Below, piece by piece: positions 7,086 through 14,704 of a DNA stretch of 64,000 nucleotides; positions within the stretch are counted from its first letter, which is position 1, and each line of letters starts with the position of its first letter. The notes under the pieces were generated by a model that had not been told where the DNA came from, did not search any database, and saw only the letters and a program-made list of their open reading frames with translations. Source of the DNA: Undibacterium sp. Jales W-56 (GTDB lineage: Bacteria; Pseudomonadota; Gammaproteobacteria; Burkholderiales; Burkholderiaceae_D); NCBI RefSeq assembly GCF_025548535.1, contig NZ_JAJLQW010000004.1:62001-126000 (forward strand). Direction: 5' to 3'. Position numbers and translations under genes: made by a program.

Positions 7086-8752
7086 TGGGGGCGCGTCCGC
7101 AGGTCTGGAATACCCTGCAAGAGAATCGCCTTCAGCGATTGGCGCGTGCGCGCGACACTCTCGACCAGAGTCTGACCGGAAAAATTCTTCCGGCGGCGCG
7201 CATTGTCGATCTGCTGCATCAGGTATTGGAATGCGGCGACAAGGTTTGCCTGGAAGGGAATAACCAGAAGCAAGCCGATTTTCTCGGGCAATCTTTAGCG
7301 CGGCTTGATCCGACCCGGGTTCATGATTTGCATATGCTGCAATCGGTGCTGGCCTTGCCTGAGCATCTGGATATTTTTGAGCGCGGAATTGCATCGCGCC
7401 TCGATTTCTCATTCTCCGGCCCGCAAGCGGGTCGGGTCGCCAAGCTGGTCGGTGCGGGCAAATTGAATATCGGAGCGATCCATACCTATCTCGAATTATT
7501 CAGCCGTTACTTCATCGACCTGACCCCACGCGTATCGCTGATCGCCGCAGAGGCGGCGGACCGCCACGGCAACCTGTATACCGGCCCGAATACCGAAGAC
7601 ACCCCGGCCATCGTCGAGGCAACCGCATTCAAGAACGGTATCGTGATTGTGCAGGTCAACCAGATCATGGATGTCTTGCCACGCGTGGATATTCCCGGCG
7701 ATTGGATCGACTTTGTCATTGAAGCGCCGAATCCGTATTACATCGAGCCGCTGTTCACGCGCGATCCGGCACAGATCTCAGAAATCCAGGTGCTGATGGC
7801 GATGATGGCGATCAAGGGTATCTATGCAGAGTACGGCGTGAAGTGCCTGAATCACGGCATCGGCTTTGATACCGCAGCCATCGAATTATTGCTGCCGACC
7901 TATGCAGAATCGCTGGGATTGAAAGGCAAGATCGCCAGCCACTGGGCGCTCAATCCCCACCCTGCCCTGATCCCGGCGATTGAAGCGGGCTTTGTCGAGT
8001 CCGTCTATTCATTCGGTTCCGAGCTGGGCATGGAAGACTATATACGCGCCAGACCGGATGTGTTTTTTGTCGGCCCGGATGGCTCGATGCGCAGCAACCG
8101 CGGACTGTGTCAGGCAGCCGGACATTATGCCTGCGATATGTTTATCGGCTCGACGCTGCAAATCGATTTGCAAGGAAATTCATCGACCGCAACCCTGGGC
8201 AGGATCGCGGGTTTTGGCGGTGCGCCGAATATGGGTGCCGATGCCCGCGGCCGCCGCCATGCCAGCCCCGCCTGGATCAAGGCGGGGCAACAAGCCCGTC
8301 TGGGTAAGAACATGATCCCACGCGGTCAGAAACTGGTGGTGCAGATCGTCGAGACTTTCAGGGAACATATGCAACCGGCATTTGTCGATAAGCTCGATGC
8401 CTGGGAATTGGCCGAACAGGCAAAGATGGAAATTCCGCCGGTCATGATCTATGGCGACGACGTCACGCATATCCTGACCGAAGAAGGGATCGCGAATCTG
8501 CTACTCTGCCGCAGCGATGAAGAGCGCGAGCAGGCAATCCGCGGCGTTGCAGGCTATACCGCAATCGGCCTGGCGCGCGACCAGCGCATGGTCGAAAATT
8601 TACGTGACCGCGGCATCATTCAGCGCGCCGAAGACCTCGGTATCGACAAGCGTCTGGCCAGCAGAAATCTGCTGGCTGCGAAATCGATGAAAGACCTGGT
8701 GCGTGCGTCCGGCAATTTGTATAAGCCGCCGAAGCGATTCAGAAACTGGTAA
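7085..8752 (+). CDS. mdcA: Malonate decarboxylase alpha subunit (acetyl-ACP:malonate ACP transferase)
   Basis: 555 residues, the normal length for MdcA. The start is the ATG overlapping the dctM stop. Conserved CoA-transferase-like stretches are seen, such as VGAGKLNIGAIHTYLELFSR and RIAGFGGAPNMGADARGRRH. The enzyme moves the acyl carrier protein thiol from acetate to malonate, giving malonyl-S-ACP and acetate; MdcD-MdcE then decarboxylate malonyl-ACP to regenerate acetyl-ACP. It acts in the cytoplasm as part of the Mdc complex. A 59-base gap separates it from mdcC, the largest gap inside the mdc set. No missing regions noted. Confidence 0.95.
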   Translation: MGARPQVWNTLQENRLQRLARARDTLDQSLTGKILPAARIVDLLHQVLECGDKVCLEGNNQKQADFLGQSLARLDPTRVHDLHMLQSVLALPEHLDIFERGIASRLDFSFSGPQAGRVAKLVGAGKLNIGAIHTYLELFSRYFIDLTPRVSLIAAEAADRHGNLYTGPNTEDTPAIVEATAFKNGIVIVQVNQIMDVLPRVDIPGDWIDFVIEAPNPYYIEPLFTRDPAQISEIQVLMAMMAIKGIYAEYGVKCLNHGIGFDTAAIELLLPTYAESLGLKGKIASHWALNPHPALIPAIEAGFVESVYSFGSELGMEDYIRARPDVFFVGPDGSMRSNRGLCQAAGHYACDMFIGSTLQIDLQGNSSTATLGRIAGFGGAPNMGADARGRRHASPAWIKAGQQARLGKNMIPRGQKLVVQIVETFREHMQPAFVDKLDAWELAEQAKMEIPPVMIYGDDVTHILTEEGIANLLLCRSDEEREQAIRGVAGYTAIGLARDQRMVENLRDRGIIQRAEDLGIDKRLASRNLLAAKSMKDLVRASGNLYKPPKRFRNW

Positions 8753-8811
8753 AAAAACAATATGGGTGCGACGGTAATCCACTCATCGGTATTCAATACA
8801 AGAAAGCGATA

Positions 8812-9138
8812 ATGGAACAATTAACTTATCGATTCGAACATGGCAGCCGTCAAGTGCCGCCACAGGCGGAGCTGGTCGGCGTAGTCAGCTCGGGCAATCT
8901 GGAAGTGCTGATTGAGTGGTGCCAACTCGCAAATGCCTGCGTGATCGAGATCAATACTGCGGCTACCGGTTTTGGCATGATCTGGGCCGCCGTGATGAAG
9001 GATTTCAATGCGCGCTGGCTACTCGCCGATGTCAAGATCACCATCAACGATATGGGCGCCACACCGGCGGTGGTCAGCCTGCGCCTCGATCAGGCGGTGG
9101 AGACGATTCTGGGTCATACAAACGGAGTGCCGTCATGA
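8812..9138 (+). CDS. mdcC: Malonate decarboxylase acyl carrier protein (delta subunit)
   Basis: 108 residues. The segment GVVSSGNLEVLIE (residues 23-35) corresponds to the site in MdcC proteins where a serine carries the 2'-(5''-phosphoribosyl)-3'-dephospho-CoA group; by alignment from memory the attachment serine is Ser27. This small subunit carries the acetyl or malonyl thioester between MdcA, the MdcDE decarboxylase and MdcH. The prosthetic group is made by MdcB and attached by MdcG, both encoded downstream. The stop overlaps the mdcD start (ATGA), so synthesis of carrier and decarboxylase is coupled. Weak ribosome site GAAAG upstream of the ATG. Confidence 0.93.
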   Translation: MEQLTYRFEHGSRQVPPQAELVGVVSSGNLEVLIEWCQLANACVIEINTAATGFGMIWAAVMKDFNARWLLADVKITINDMGATPAVVSLRLDQAVETILGHTNGVPS

Positions 9139-10040
9139 GCAGCTATCTGGAATGCAATGCGCGGGAGCGCATTCAGCAACTGTTTGATACGGATAGCCTG
9201 GATGAATTTTTACCGCCGTCGGCCCGCGTCATCAGTCCGCATCTGGGGCAACTGAATGCGCCTGTCGCATTTGACGATGGCGTAGTCGTCGGTAAAGCCA
9301 GGTTGAACGGCGAGATCGTTTTTATCGCCGCGCAAGAAGGCGGCTTCATGGGCGGTGCGGTCGGCGAAGTGCATGGAGCGAAGCTGGTCGGCATGCTGCG
9401 CCGCGCCGCAATTGAACGGCCATGTGCCGTCGTGTTATTGCTGGAAACGGGCGGTGTGCGTTTGCATGAAGCGAATGCCGGACTGATTGCCGTATCCGAA
9501 GTCATGCGGGCGGTACTCGACACCCGTGCTGCGGGCATTCCTGTGCTGGTCCTGATCGGCGGTTCGAATGGCTGCTTTGGCGGCATGGGCATCGTCGCAC
9601 GTTGTGCGAATTTTATTGTGATGTCGGAGGAAGGCCGCCTCGCCATGTCCGGCCCCGAAGTCATCGAGACCGCGAATGGCGTCGAAGAATTCGATTCGCG
9701 TGATCGTGCCCTGGTGTGGCGTACCACCGGCGGCAAGCATCGCTATTTATTGGGCGATTGCCAGATGATCGTGGCCGATTCGGTCGCGGCATTTCGGGAT
9801 GCGGCGATTGCTGCTATCGAGATGATTGGCCGCCAGCACAGCGACAGCATCGCGTTGACAATGGAAGCCTTGGAGCGCGAGCAGGAATTATTGACAGCGC
9901 GGATCTCTTCATTCGGCGACTTGCCTGACCCGCTGGCGATCTGGCATGCGATGGGTATGGGCGACGCAGATAACATCCCTATGCTGGAGATCAGTGAATT
10001 CATCAGCAAAGCGCAAGATCATAGACTGGGAACCGCATAA
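9135..10040 (+). CDS. mdcD: Malonate decarboxylase beta subunit
   Basis: 301 residues from the ATG at 9135 (a longer frame into mdcC is a shadow). It has the carboxyltransferase/crotonase-type fold, seen in GGFMGGAVGEVHGAKLVGMLRRA and VLIGGSNGCFGGMGIVARCANFIVMSEEGRLAMSGPEVIE, where backbone amides stabilise the enolate. Together with MdcE it decarboxylates malonyl-S-ACP to acetyl-S-ACP in the cytoplasm. The stop overlaps the mdcE start by one base. Length and motifs are complete, so the enzyme should be functional. Confidence 0.94.
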   Translation: MSSYLECNARERIQQLFDTDSLDEFLPPSARVISPHLGQLNAPVAFDDGVVVGKARLNGEIVFIAAQEGGFMGGAVGEVHGAKLVGMLRRAAIERPCAVVLLLETGGVRLHEANAGLIAVSEVMRAVLDTRAAGIPVLVLIGGSNGCFGGMGIVARCANFIVMSEEGRLAMSGPEVIETANGVEEFDSRDRALVWRTTGGKHRYLLGDCQMIVADSVAAFRDAAIAAIEMIGRQHSDSIALTMEALEREQELLTARISSFGDLPDPLAIWHAMGMGDADNIPMLEISEFISKAQDHRLGTA

Positions 10041-10756
10041 TGCAATGGCAAACACTGGCGAGCGCCCTCTTCCCATCGGGTCATGCCCTCATTGAAAAAG
10101 ATCATTTCTTGTCTGGTACAGGACAAACCAGCCATGAGACTGTTGCGGTCGCCGGCACGACCAATCACGCACCGATAGGTGTGGAAATCGCATTGGCGCA
10201 GGCGGCATTTGTACTCGATACGATACGCCGGCATCCGTTGCGTCCCATCCTGCTGCTGGTCGATACCCAGGGTCAGCGGCTGCGTCATCGCGATGAGATG
10301 CTAGGGATTAATAGCTACATGGCGCATCTGGGCAAATGTGTGGATCTGGCGCGCAGAAAAGGACATCGCGTGATCAGCCTGGTCTATGATCAGGCGCTGT
10401 CAGGCGGCTTTATTACCAGCGGCCTGATGGCCGATGCCTGCTACGCCCTGCCGGATGCGACCATACGCGTGATGGGCTTGGCAGCGATGGCGAGAATCAC
10501 CAAAGTGCCGGAAGAAAAACTCAGCGAACTGGCGATCAGCAATCCGGTATTCGCACCGGGGCCGGAAAATTATTTACGCATGGGCGGCGTACAAGCAATC
10601 TGGCAAGGCGACTTATCCGCGCAACTTGAGCAAGCCTTGCTACATGCGCAAAACACAGACCTGCGCAGCGCGACCGGTCAGCAGCGCGGCGGGCGCAAAT
10701 TGGCGCAGGCAATCATTGATGCCATCCTGGCAGATCAACATGTACTCGCGCCATGA
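10040..10756 (+). CDS. mdcE: Malonate decarboxylase gamma subunit
   Basis: 238 residues. The central block ILLLVDTQGQRLRHRDEMLGINSYMAHLGKCVDLARRKGHRVISLVYDQALSGGFITSGLMADACYALPDA is typical of MdcE, the codecarboxylase partner of MdcD; it resembles the alpha half of acetyl-CoA carboxylase carboxyltransferase. It completes the active site for decarboxylation of malonyl-ACP. The last 17 bases overlap the start of mdcG in another frame, so the two are co-translated. The start is the ATG sharing its first base with the mdcD stop. Confidence 0.94.
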   Translation: MQWQTLASALFPSGHALIEKDHFLSGTGQTSHETVAVAGTTNHAPIGVEIALAQAAFVLDTIRRHPLRPILLLVDTQGQRLRHRDEMLGINSYMAHLGKCVDLARRKGHRVISLVYDQALSGGFITSGLMADACYALPDATIRVMGLAAMARITKVPEEKLSELAISNPVFAPGPENYLRMGGVQAIWQGDLSAQLEQALLHAQNTDLRSATGQQRGGRKLAQAIIDAILADQHVLAP

Positions 10757-11423
10757 TCTGGTCTGGCTATCCAATAACGGATGGCAGCAGGCCCGCAGCA
10801 CGGCACGGCCAGAGCACCGGCATGCGCTGAACTTATGGCAGCAGCAGAACTGGCCGCTGATCGTTCGACGACATGATGCCGATGCCGCGGCAGATGTGAT
10901 CTGCCTGGGGTTGGCATTACCGCCCGATTCTATTGATGGACGCAAGCAGCGTATCGCCTTGCGTGTAGCAAGACAGCTGATTGCGAAGTCGACGCCAGCC
11001 TTGCGGTTGACCGACATCATCCATGCCGCACCGGTGCGGTGGCAACACCATCTCGGCGCCTTAGCCCTTGCATCGGCAGGCTTAGACCTGCGCGCCTTTG
11101 GTTCTGTCGCGTTGCAACACCTGACCGGACAATCGTATGTCACGGCGAGTTCGGATATTGATCTTTTGTTTTACCCAAAAAATCCGGCTGAACTGGAACG
11201 AGGCCTGCCATTGCTCGCCTCCTTCAGCGCGCATCTGCCGCTCGATGGAGAAATTGTCTTTCCCAATGATCAGGCGGTATCCTGGAAAGAATGGCAAATG
11301 GCCACATCGCCCCAATCACGGGTGCTGGTCAAAGCAATGGGCACGGTAAATTTAGTATCAACGGCTTCACTGCTTGCGTCTTTTTCTCCTGATCTGGTCA
11401 TGACCAAAGAGTTGGCAATATGA
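10740..11423 (+). CDS. mdcG: Phosphoribosyl-dephospho-CoA transferase (malonate decarboxylase holo-ACP synthase)
   Basis: 227 residues from the ATG at 10740, which gives MYSRHDLVWL, the usual MdcG opening; upstream in-frame methionines lie inside mdcE. The region GLDLRAFGSVALQHLTGQSYVTASSDIDLLF holds the nucleotidyltransferase pattern Gly-Ser...Ser-Asp-Ile-Asp, with the two Asp residues expected to bind metal. The enzyme moves the phosphoribosyl-dephospho-CoA group onto the serine of MdcC with release of diphosphate. It overlaps mdcE by 17 bases and mdcB by 4, within the same translationally coupled run. Confidence 0.92.
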   Translation: MYSRHDLVWLSNNGWQQARSTARPEHRHALNLWQQQNWPLIVRRHDADAAADVICLGLALPPDSIDGRKQRIALRVARQLIAKSTPALRLTDIIHAAPVRWQHHLGALALASAGLDLRAFGSVALQHLTGQSYVTASSDIDLLFYPKNPAELERGLPLLASFSAHLPLDGEIVFPNDQAVSWKEWQMATSPQSRVLVKAMGTVNLVSTASLLASFSPDLVMTKELAI

Positions 11424-12328
11424 TGCCATTCATCTCCTCTCAGGCTGCTTTCGGAGTTCAACAGCAGGCGATCTGTGCGGATGATCAACCAGGAAAAATC
11501 CTGAATCACCGAGTCGCCAGGCTGGCGGTGCGGTGCCTGTATGCAGAACTGTGTCTGTATCCCAAACCCGGTCTGGTCTCGCTGATCGATAACGGCAGCC
11601 ATACCGATATGAATGCCGTGACGTTTATGCGCAGTCTGTTCGCCCTGCGTCACTACTTCAAATACATTTCTCAGGCAGGTTATCAGCAGGCCGCATTTAG
11701 CCAATTAAAAAAACTCGGCATCGATGCAGAACGAAGAATGATGCGAGCGACCAAGGACATCAATACCCATCGCGGCGCTATTTTTAGCCTGGGCATGTTG
11801 TGTGCGGCGATTGCTCATCTGGGTGCGCAAGGTATTGCCTGCTCACCGGCGACAATCCGTCGTGCCCTAATCGATTGCTGGGGTAGTGATCTGCGTTTGC
11901 ACATGCACAGTTCCGGCATACAATCCAACGGGATTCGCGCCGCGAAACTGCATGGGGCCAGCGGTGCGCGTGAAGAAATCGCATTGGGATTACCCTCGGT
12001 ATTCGATGTCGCCTTGCCGGTGCTGCGTAATACCCTGGACGCCGGACGCTCACTGCACGAGGCGCGCATTGATACTTTTTTCACTTTGATGGCGCATATC
12101 AGCGATACCAATGTCTATCATCGCGGTGGCGCTGAAGGTGCCTTGATTGTGAGGCAGCACGCGCAAGGCTTCATGCAAATGGGAGGAACCGCGCATCCCG
12201 ACTGGTATAGCAGGGCGCTCGCTTGTCACCGCCTGTTTGTCGCAAAGCGGCTGTCGCCGGGTGGTGCTGCTGATCTGCTGGCGGCAACTTGTCTGGTGCA
12301 TGAAATCTGTACTGGTGACGCTGGATGA
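11420..12328 (+). CDS. mdcB: Triphosphoribosyl-dephospho-CoA synthase
   Basis: 302 residues, CitG/MdcB family. The motifs YPKPGLVSLIDNGSHTDMNAVTFMRS (about residues 46-71) and TKDINTHRGAIFSLGML (about 110-126) are diagnostic. The enzyme joins dephospho-CoA to ATP, releasing adenine, to give the prosthetic-group precursor that MdcG then attaches to MdcC. The start overlaps the mdcG stop (ATGA), and the stop overlaps the mdcH start (ATGA). Presence of both MdcB and MdcG means the organism can make the holo-carrier without help from a citrate lyase system. Confidence 0.93.
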   Translation: MMPFISSQAAFGVQQQAICADDQPGKILNHRVARLAVRCLYAELCLYPKPGLVSLIDNGSHTDMNAVTFMRSLFALRHYFKYISQAGYQQAAFSQLKKLGIDAERRMMRATKDINTHRGAIFSLGMLCAAIAHLGAQGIACSPATIRRALIDCWGSDLRLHMHSSGIQSNGIRAAKLHGASGAREEIALGLPSVFDVALPVLRNTLDAGRSLHEARIDTFFTLMAHISDTNVYHRGGAEGALIVRQHAQGFMQMGGTAHPDWYSRALACHRLFVAKRLSPGGAADLLAATCLVHEICTGDAG

Positions 12329-13239
12329 ATTCTCGCCTGCTCTTGCTATGTTCGGGTCAGGGTCAGCAGCATGCGGGCATGTTCACTATGCTGCGTGACG
12401 ACCGACATGCAGCGGCGATACGCGATCTGTGCCGGTCTGAGTTGGATGCGGTCAGCGCAGAACCGGAGCATCTCTTTATCAATCAATTCGCCCAGCCACT
12501 GATCGCCGCGAGCCAGATGGCGGTCTGGGAAACCATCAAAAACAAAGTGCCAAAACCAAGCCTGGTCGCGGGTTACAGCATCGGCGAACTCAGCGCCTAT
12601 GGTATTGCCGGCATGCTGAATGCAGAGCAAGTCATTGGTCTGGCGAGGCAACGGGCACAATTTATGGACGCTTGCCGTGATCCGCAACAGGAACAAATCA
12701 TGTTGGCAGTCAATGGCATCCATCTGTCGCACGCCAAGAGCATGATTGAGCGCTATGGTTTTGAGATCGCGATCGTCAACGGCGACGATGCCTTTATCGC
12801 CGGTGGAGTGCGGGATCAGCTGATCGCGCTCGAAGTCGAGTTAACTGCTCACGGCGGCAAGCTGCAACGGCTCCCTGTGCATATCGCCTCGCATACCTCG
12901 TGGATGAACAATGCCCTCGCGCCCTTCTACGAGCGACTCGATTCCAGTCAATTTCACGCGGGTATCTGTCCGGTGATCTCGGGCAAAGACGGTACGCAGA
13001 TCCACGATAAACAGTCGGCGCTTACGCAATTAAGTCATCAGCTAGTTGAGACGATTTACTGGCGGGACTGCATGGATGCATTTGCGGAAAACGGCATCAG
13101 TATTGCGCTGGAACTGGGTCCGGGCACAGCCTTATCCAAAATGCTGCAAGCCCGACAGCCGCAAATTACCTGCAGGTCTATCTCTGAATTCCGCAGCATT
13201 GACGGGGTGACTCATTGGTTATCGCGTCATTTTGAATAA
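12325..13239 (+). CDS. mdcH: Malonate decarboxylase epsilon subunit (malonyl-CoA:ACP transacylase)
   Basis: 304 residues with the acyltransferase fold. LLLCSGQGQQHAGMF at the N-terminus and VAGYSIGELSAYG with nucleophile Ser85 are the FabD-type signatures; the partner His lies in LPVHIASHTSWM. MdcH moves malonyl from malonyl-CoA onto the Mdc carrier protein, priming the acetyl-ACP cycle. It differs from housekeeping FabD by its place at the end of an mdc operon and by overlap with mdcB. It is followed after 35 bases by an exported CMD-family protein that probably shares the transcript. Confidence 0.92.
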   Translation: MNSRLLLLCSGQGQQHAGMFTMLRDDRHAAAIRDLCRSELDAVSAEPEHLFINQFAQPLIAASQMAVWETIKNKVPKPSLVAGYSIGELSAYGIAGMLNAEQVIGLARQRAQFMDACRDPQQEQIMLAVNGIHLSHAKSMIERYGFEIAIVNGDDAFIAGGVRDQLIALEVELTAHGGKLQRLPVHIASHTSWMNNALAPFYERLDSSQFHAGICPVISGKDGTQIHDKQSALTQLSHQLVETIYWRDCMDAFAENGISIALELGPGTALSKMLQARQPQITCRSISEFRSIDGVTHWLSRHFE

Positions 13240-13274
13240 ACATTCAGTAGTTTCACTCACCACCAGGAGACATC

Positions 13275-13892
13275 ATGAAAACAGCACTTCTATCCGGACT
13301 CGCCGCCAGCCTGATCGCCACGGTCAGTTATGCAAGTGAGCGGTTGCCGACAATTCCGCCGGACCAGTACACGGCGGAACAAAAGAAAGCCGCGGAAGAA
13401 TTTCTAGCAACCCGTAAAGTTCCGGTATTCGGTCCCTTTGAACCTTTAATGCATAGCCCGCAAGTCATGACGCAAGCCCGGGCAATGGGCGACTATCTGC
13501 GTTATAACTCGGCAATCGGCAATACTTTGAGTGAACTCGCCATTTTGATTACGGCACGCGAATGGACGCAGGATTTCGAGTGGTACGTGCATTATCCGAT
13601 TGCCTTGAAGGCAGGCATTAAAGCCTCGGTGGCAGATGCGATTGCCGACGGTATTCGTCCGTCTGGCATGACGGAAGATGAAGAAATTGTGTACGACTTT
13701 TCGACCGAGCTGCATAAAAACAAACGCGTCTCTGACCGCACTTTTCAAAGGGCGGATAAACGCTTCGGTAAAAAAGGCGTGGTAGATCTGACCGGCATCA
13801 ATGCCTATTATTCTTTGCTGGCCATGCAAATGAATATGGCGCAGTACCAAATCCCGAAAGACAGCAAAAAACTGACGCGCTTCCCCGAATAA
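13275..13892 (+). CDS. Exported carboxymuconolactone decarboxylase (CMD) family protein, last gene of malonate operon
   Basis: 205 residues. The first 20 (ending SYA) form a signal peptide, so the protein should be periplasmic. The core has the CMD/AhpD helical layout, and residues 102-110 (EWYVHYPIA) match the Glu-Trp-x-x-His motif of gamma-carboxymuconolactone decarboxylases. The CxxC redox pair of AhpD is absent, so peroxidase activity is unlikely. A clear AGGAG site precedes the ATG. It follows mdcH by 35 bases and is followed by a strong terminator, so it belongs to the malonate transcript. Its reaction is unknown; a link to malonate use is inferred only from position. Confidence 0.8.
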   Translation: MKTALLSGLAASLIATVSYASERLPTIPPDQYTAEQKKAAEEFLATRKVPVFGPFEPLMHSPQVMTQARAMGDYLRYNSAIGNTLSELAILITAREWTQDFEWYVHYPIALKAGIKASVADAIADGIRPSGMTEDEEIVYDFSTELHKNKRVSDRTFQRADKRFGKKGVVDLTGINAYYSLLAMQMNMAQYQIPKDSKKLTRFPE

Positions 13893-13904
13893 ATGAGCGC
13901 CAAT

Positions 13905-13941
13905 AAAAAATCCCTCCTGAAACAACCGGAGGGATTTTTTT
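13905..13941. terminator. Strong bidirectional intrinsic terminator
   Basis: The arms TCCCTCC (13911-13917) and GGAGGGA (13928-13934) are flanked by six A and seven T residues, so the stem can extend to 13 bp. It ends the malonate operon on the plus strand, and the convergent liv operon, ending at 13972, can use it too. Confidence 0.92.
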
Positions 13942-13971
13942 ATGCGCAACTCAACAGCGATTCAGCTCGCA

Positions 13972-14703
13972 TTACTCGTGAGCATGGTCGCCGCCCAGAT
14001 AAGCGGCTTTGACGGCAGGATCATTTTTGAGTTTGTCGGCGGGTCCATGCACCGAGATGCGACCGTTTTCCAGCACATAGCCATAATCGGCCACATTCAA
14101 TGCCGCCGCTGCAAACTGTTCGACTAGCAGCATGGTGACGCCCTGCTCTTTCAGGCGCAGGATGATACGAAAAACTTCTTCCACCAGAATCGGCGCCAGT
14201 CCCATCGAAGGTTCGTCCAGCAAAATCACTTCGGGATTCAGCATCACGGCACGCGCCATTGCCAGCATCTGCTGTTCGCCGCCGGACAAGGTACCGGCCA
14301 ACTGATGCTGCCTTTCTTTCAGGCGCGGGAATAGTTCTAGGGCTTGCTCCAGGTCGGCAGCGACATTGCCTTTCGGACGGGAGCGCGTGAACCGTGGAAA
14401 TGCACCCAATAGCAAATTATCGGTGACACTCATGGTGGAGAACACGCGGCGGCCTTCGGGCGAATGTGCCAAACCCGCGCGGGCTATTTTGTGCGACTCC
14501 AGGCCGGTAACATCTTTGCCGGCCAGTGTCACGCTGCCCATTTTCGGTTTTAACATACCGGAGATGGCGCGCATGGTCGTAGTTTTACCCGCACCGTTGG
14601 AGCCGATCAGGGTAACGACTTTGCCTTTCGGTACATCGAGCGAAATGCCATGCAAGACTTCGACTTTGCCATAAGCTGCATGTAAATTTGAAATAGTTAA
14701 CAT
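13972..14703 (-). CDS. livF: Branched-chain amino acid ABC transporter ATPase LivF
   Basis: 243 residues from the ATG at 14703 (MLTISNLHAAYGK), the usual LivF opening; an in-frame extension upstream overlaps the preceding gene and is rejected. Walker A is GSNGAGKTTT near residue 33, the signature is LSGGEQQM, and Walker B is VILLDEPSMGLAP. LivF and LivG are the two ATPases that energise the LivHM permease in the inner membrane. Here LivG is fused to LivM in the next gene upstream, with one base between the two coding regions. It is the last gene of the liv operon, ending close to a shared terminator. Confidence 0.93.
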   Translation of the reverse strand: MLTISNLHAAYGKVEVLHGISLDVPKGKVVTLIGSNGAGKTTTMRAISGMLKPKMGSVTLAGKDVTGLESHKIARAGLAHSPEGRRVFSTMSVTDNLLLGAFPRFTRSRPKGNVAADLEQALELFPRLKERQHQLAGTLSGGEQQMLAMARAVMLNPEVILLDEPSMGLAPILVEEVFRIILRLKEQGVTMLLVEQFAAAALNVADYGYVLENGRISVHGPADKLKNDPAVKAAYLGGDHAHE

Positions 14704-14704
14704 G

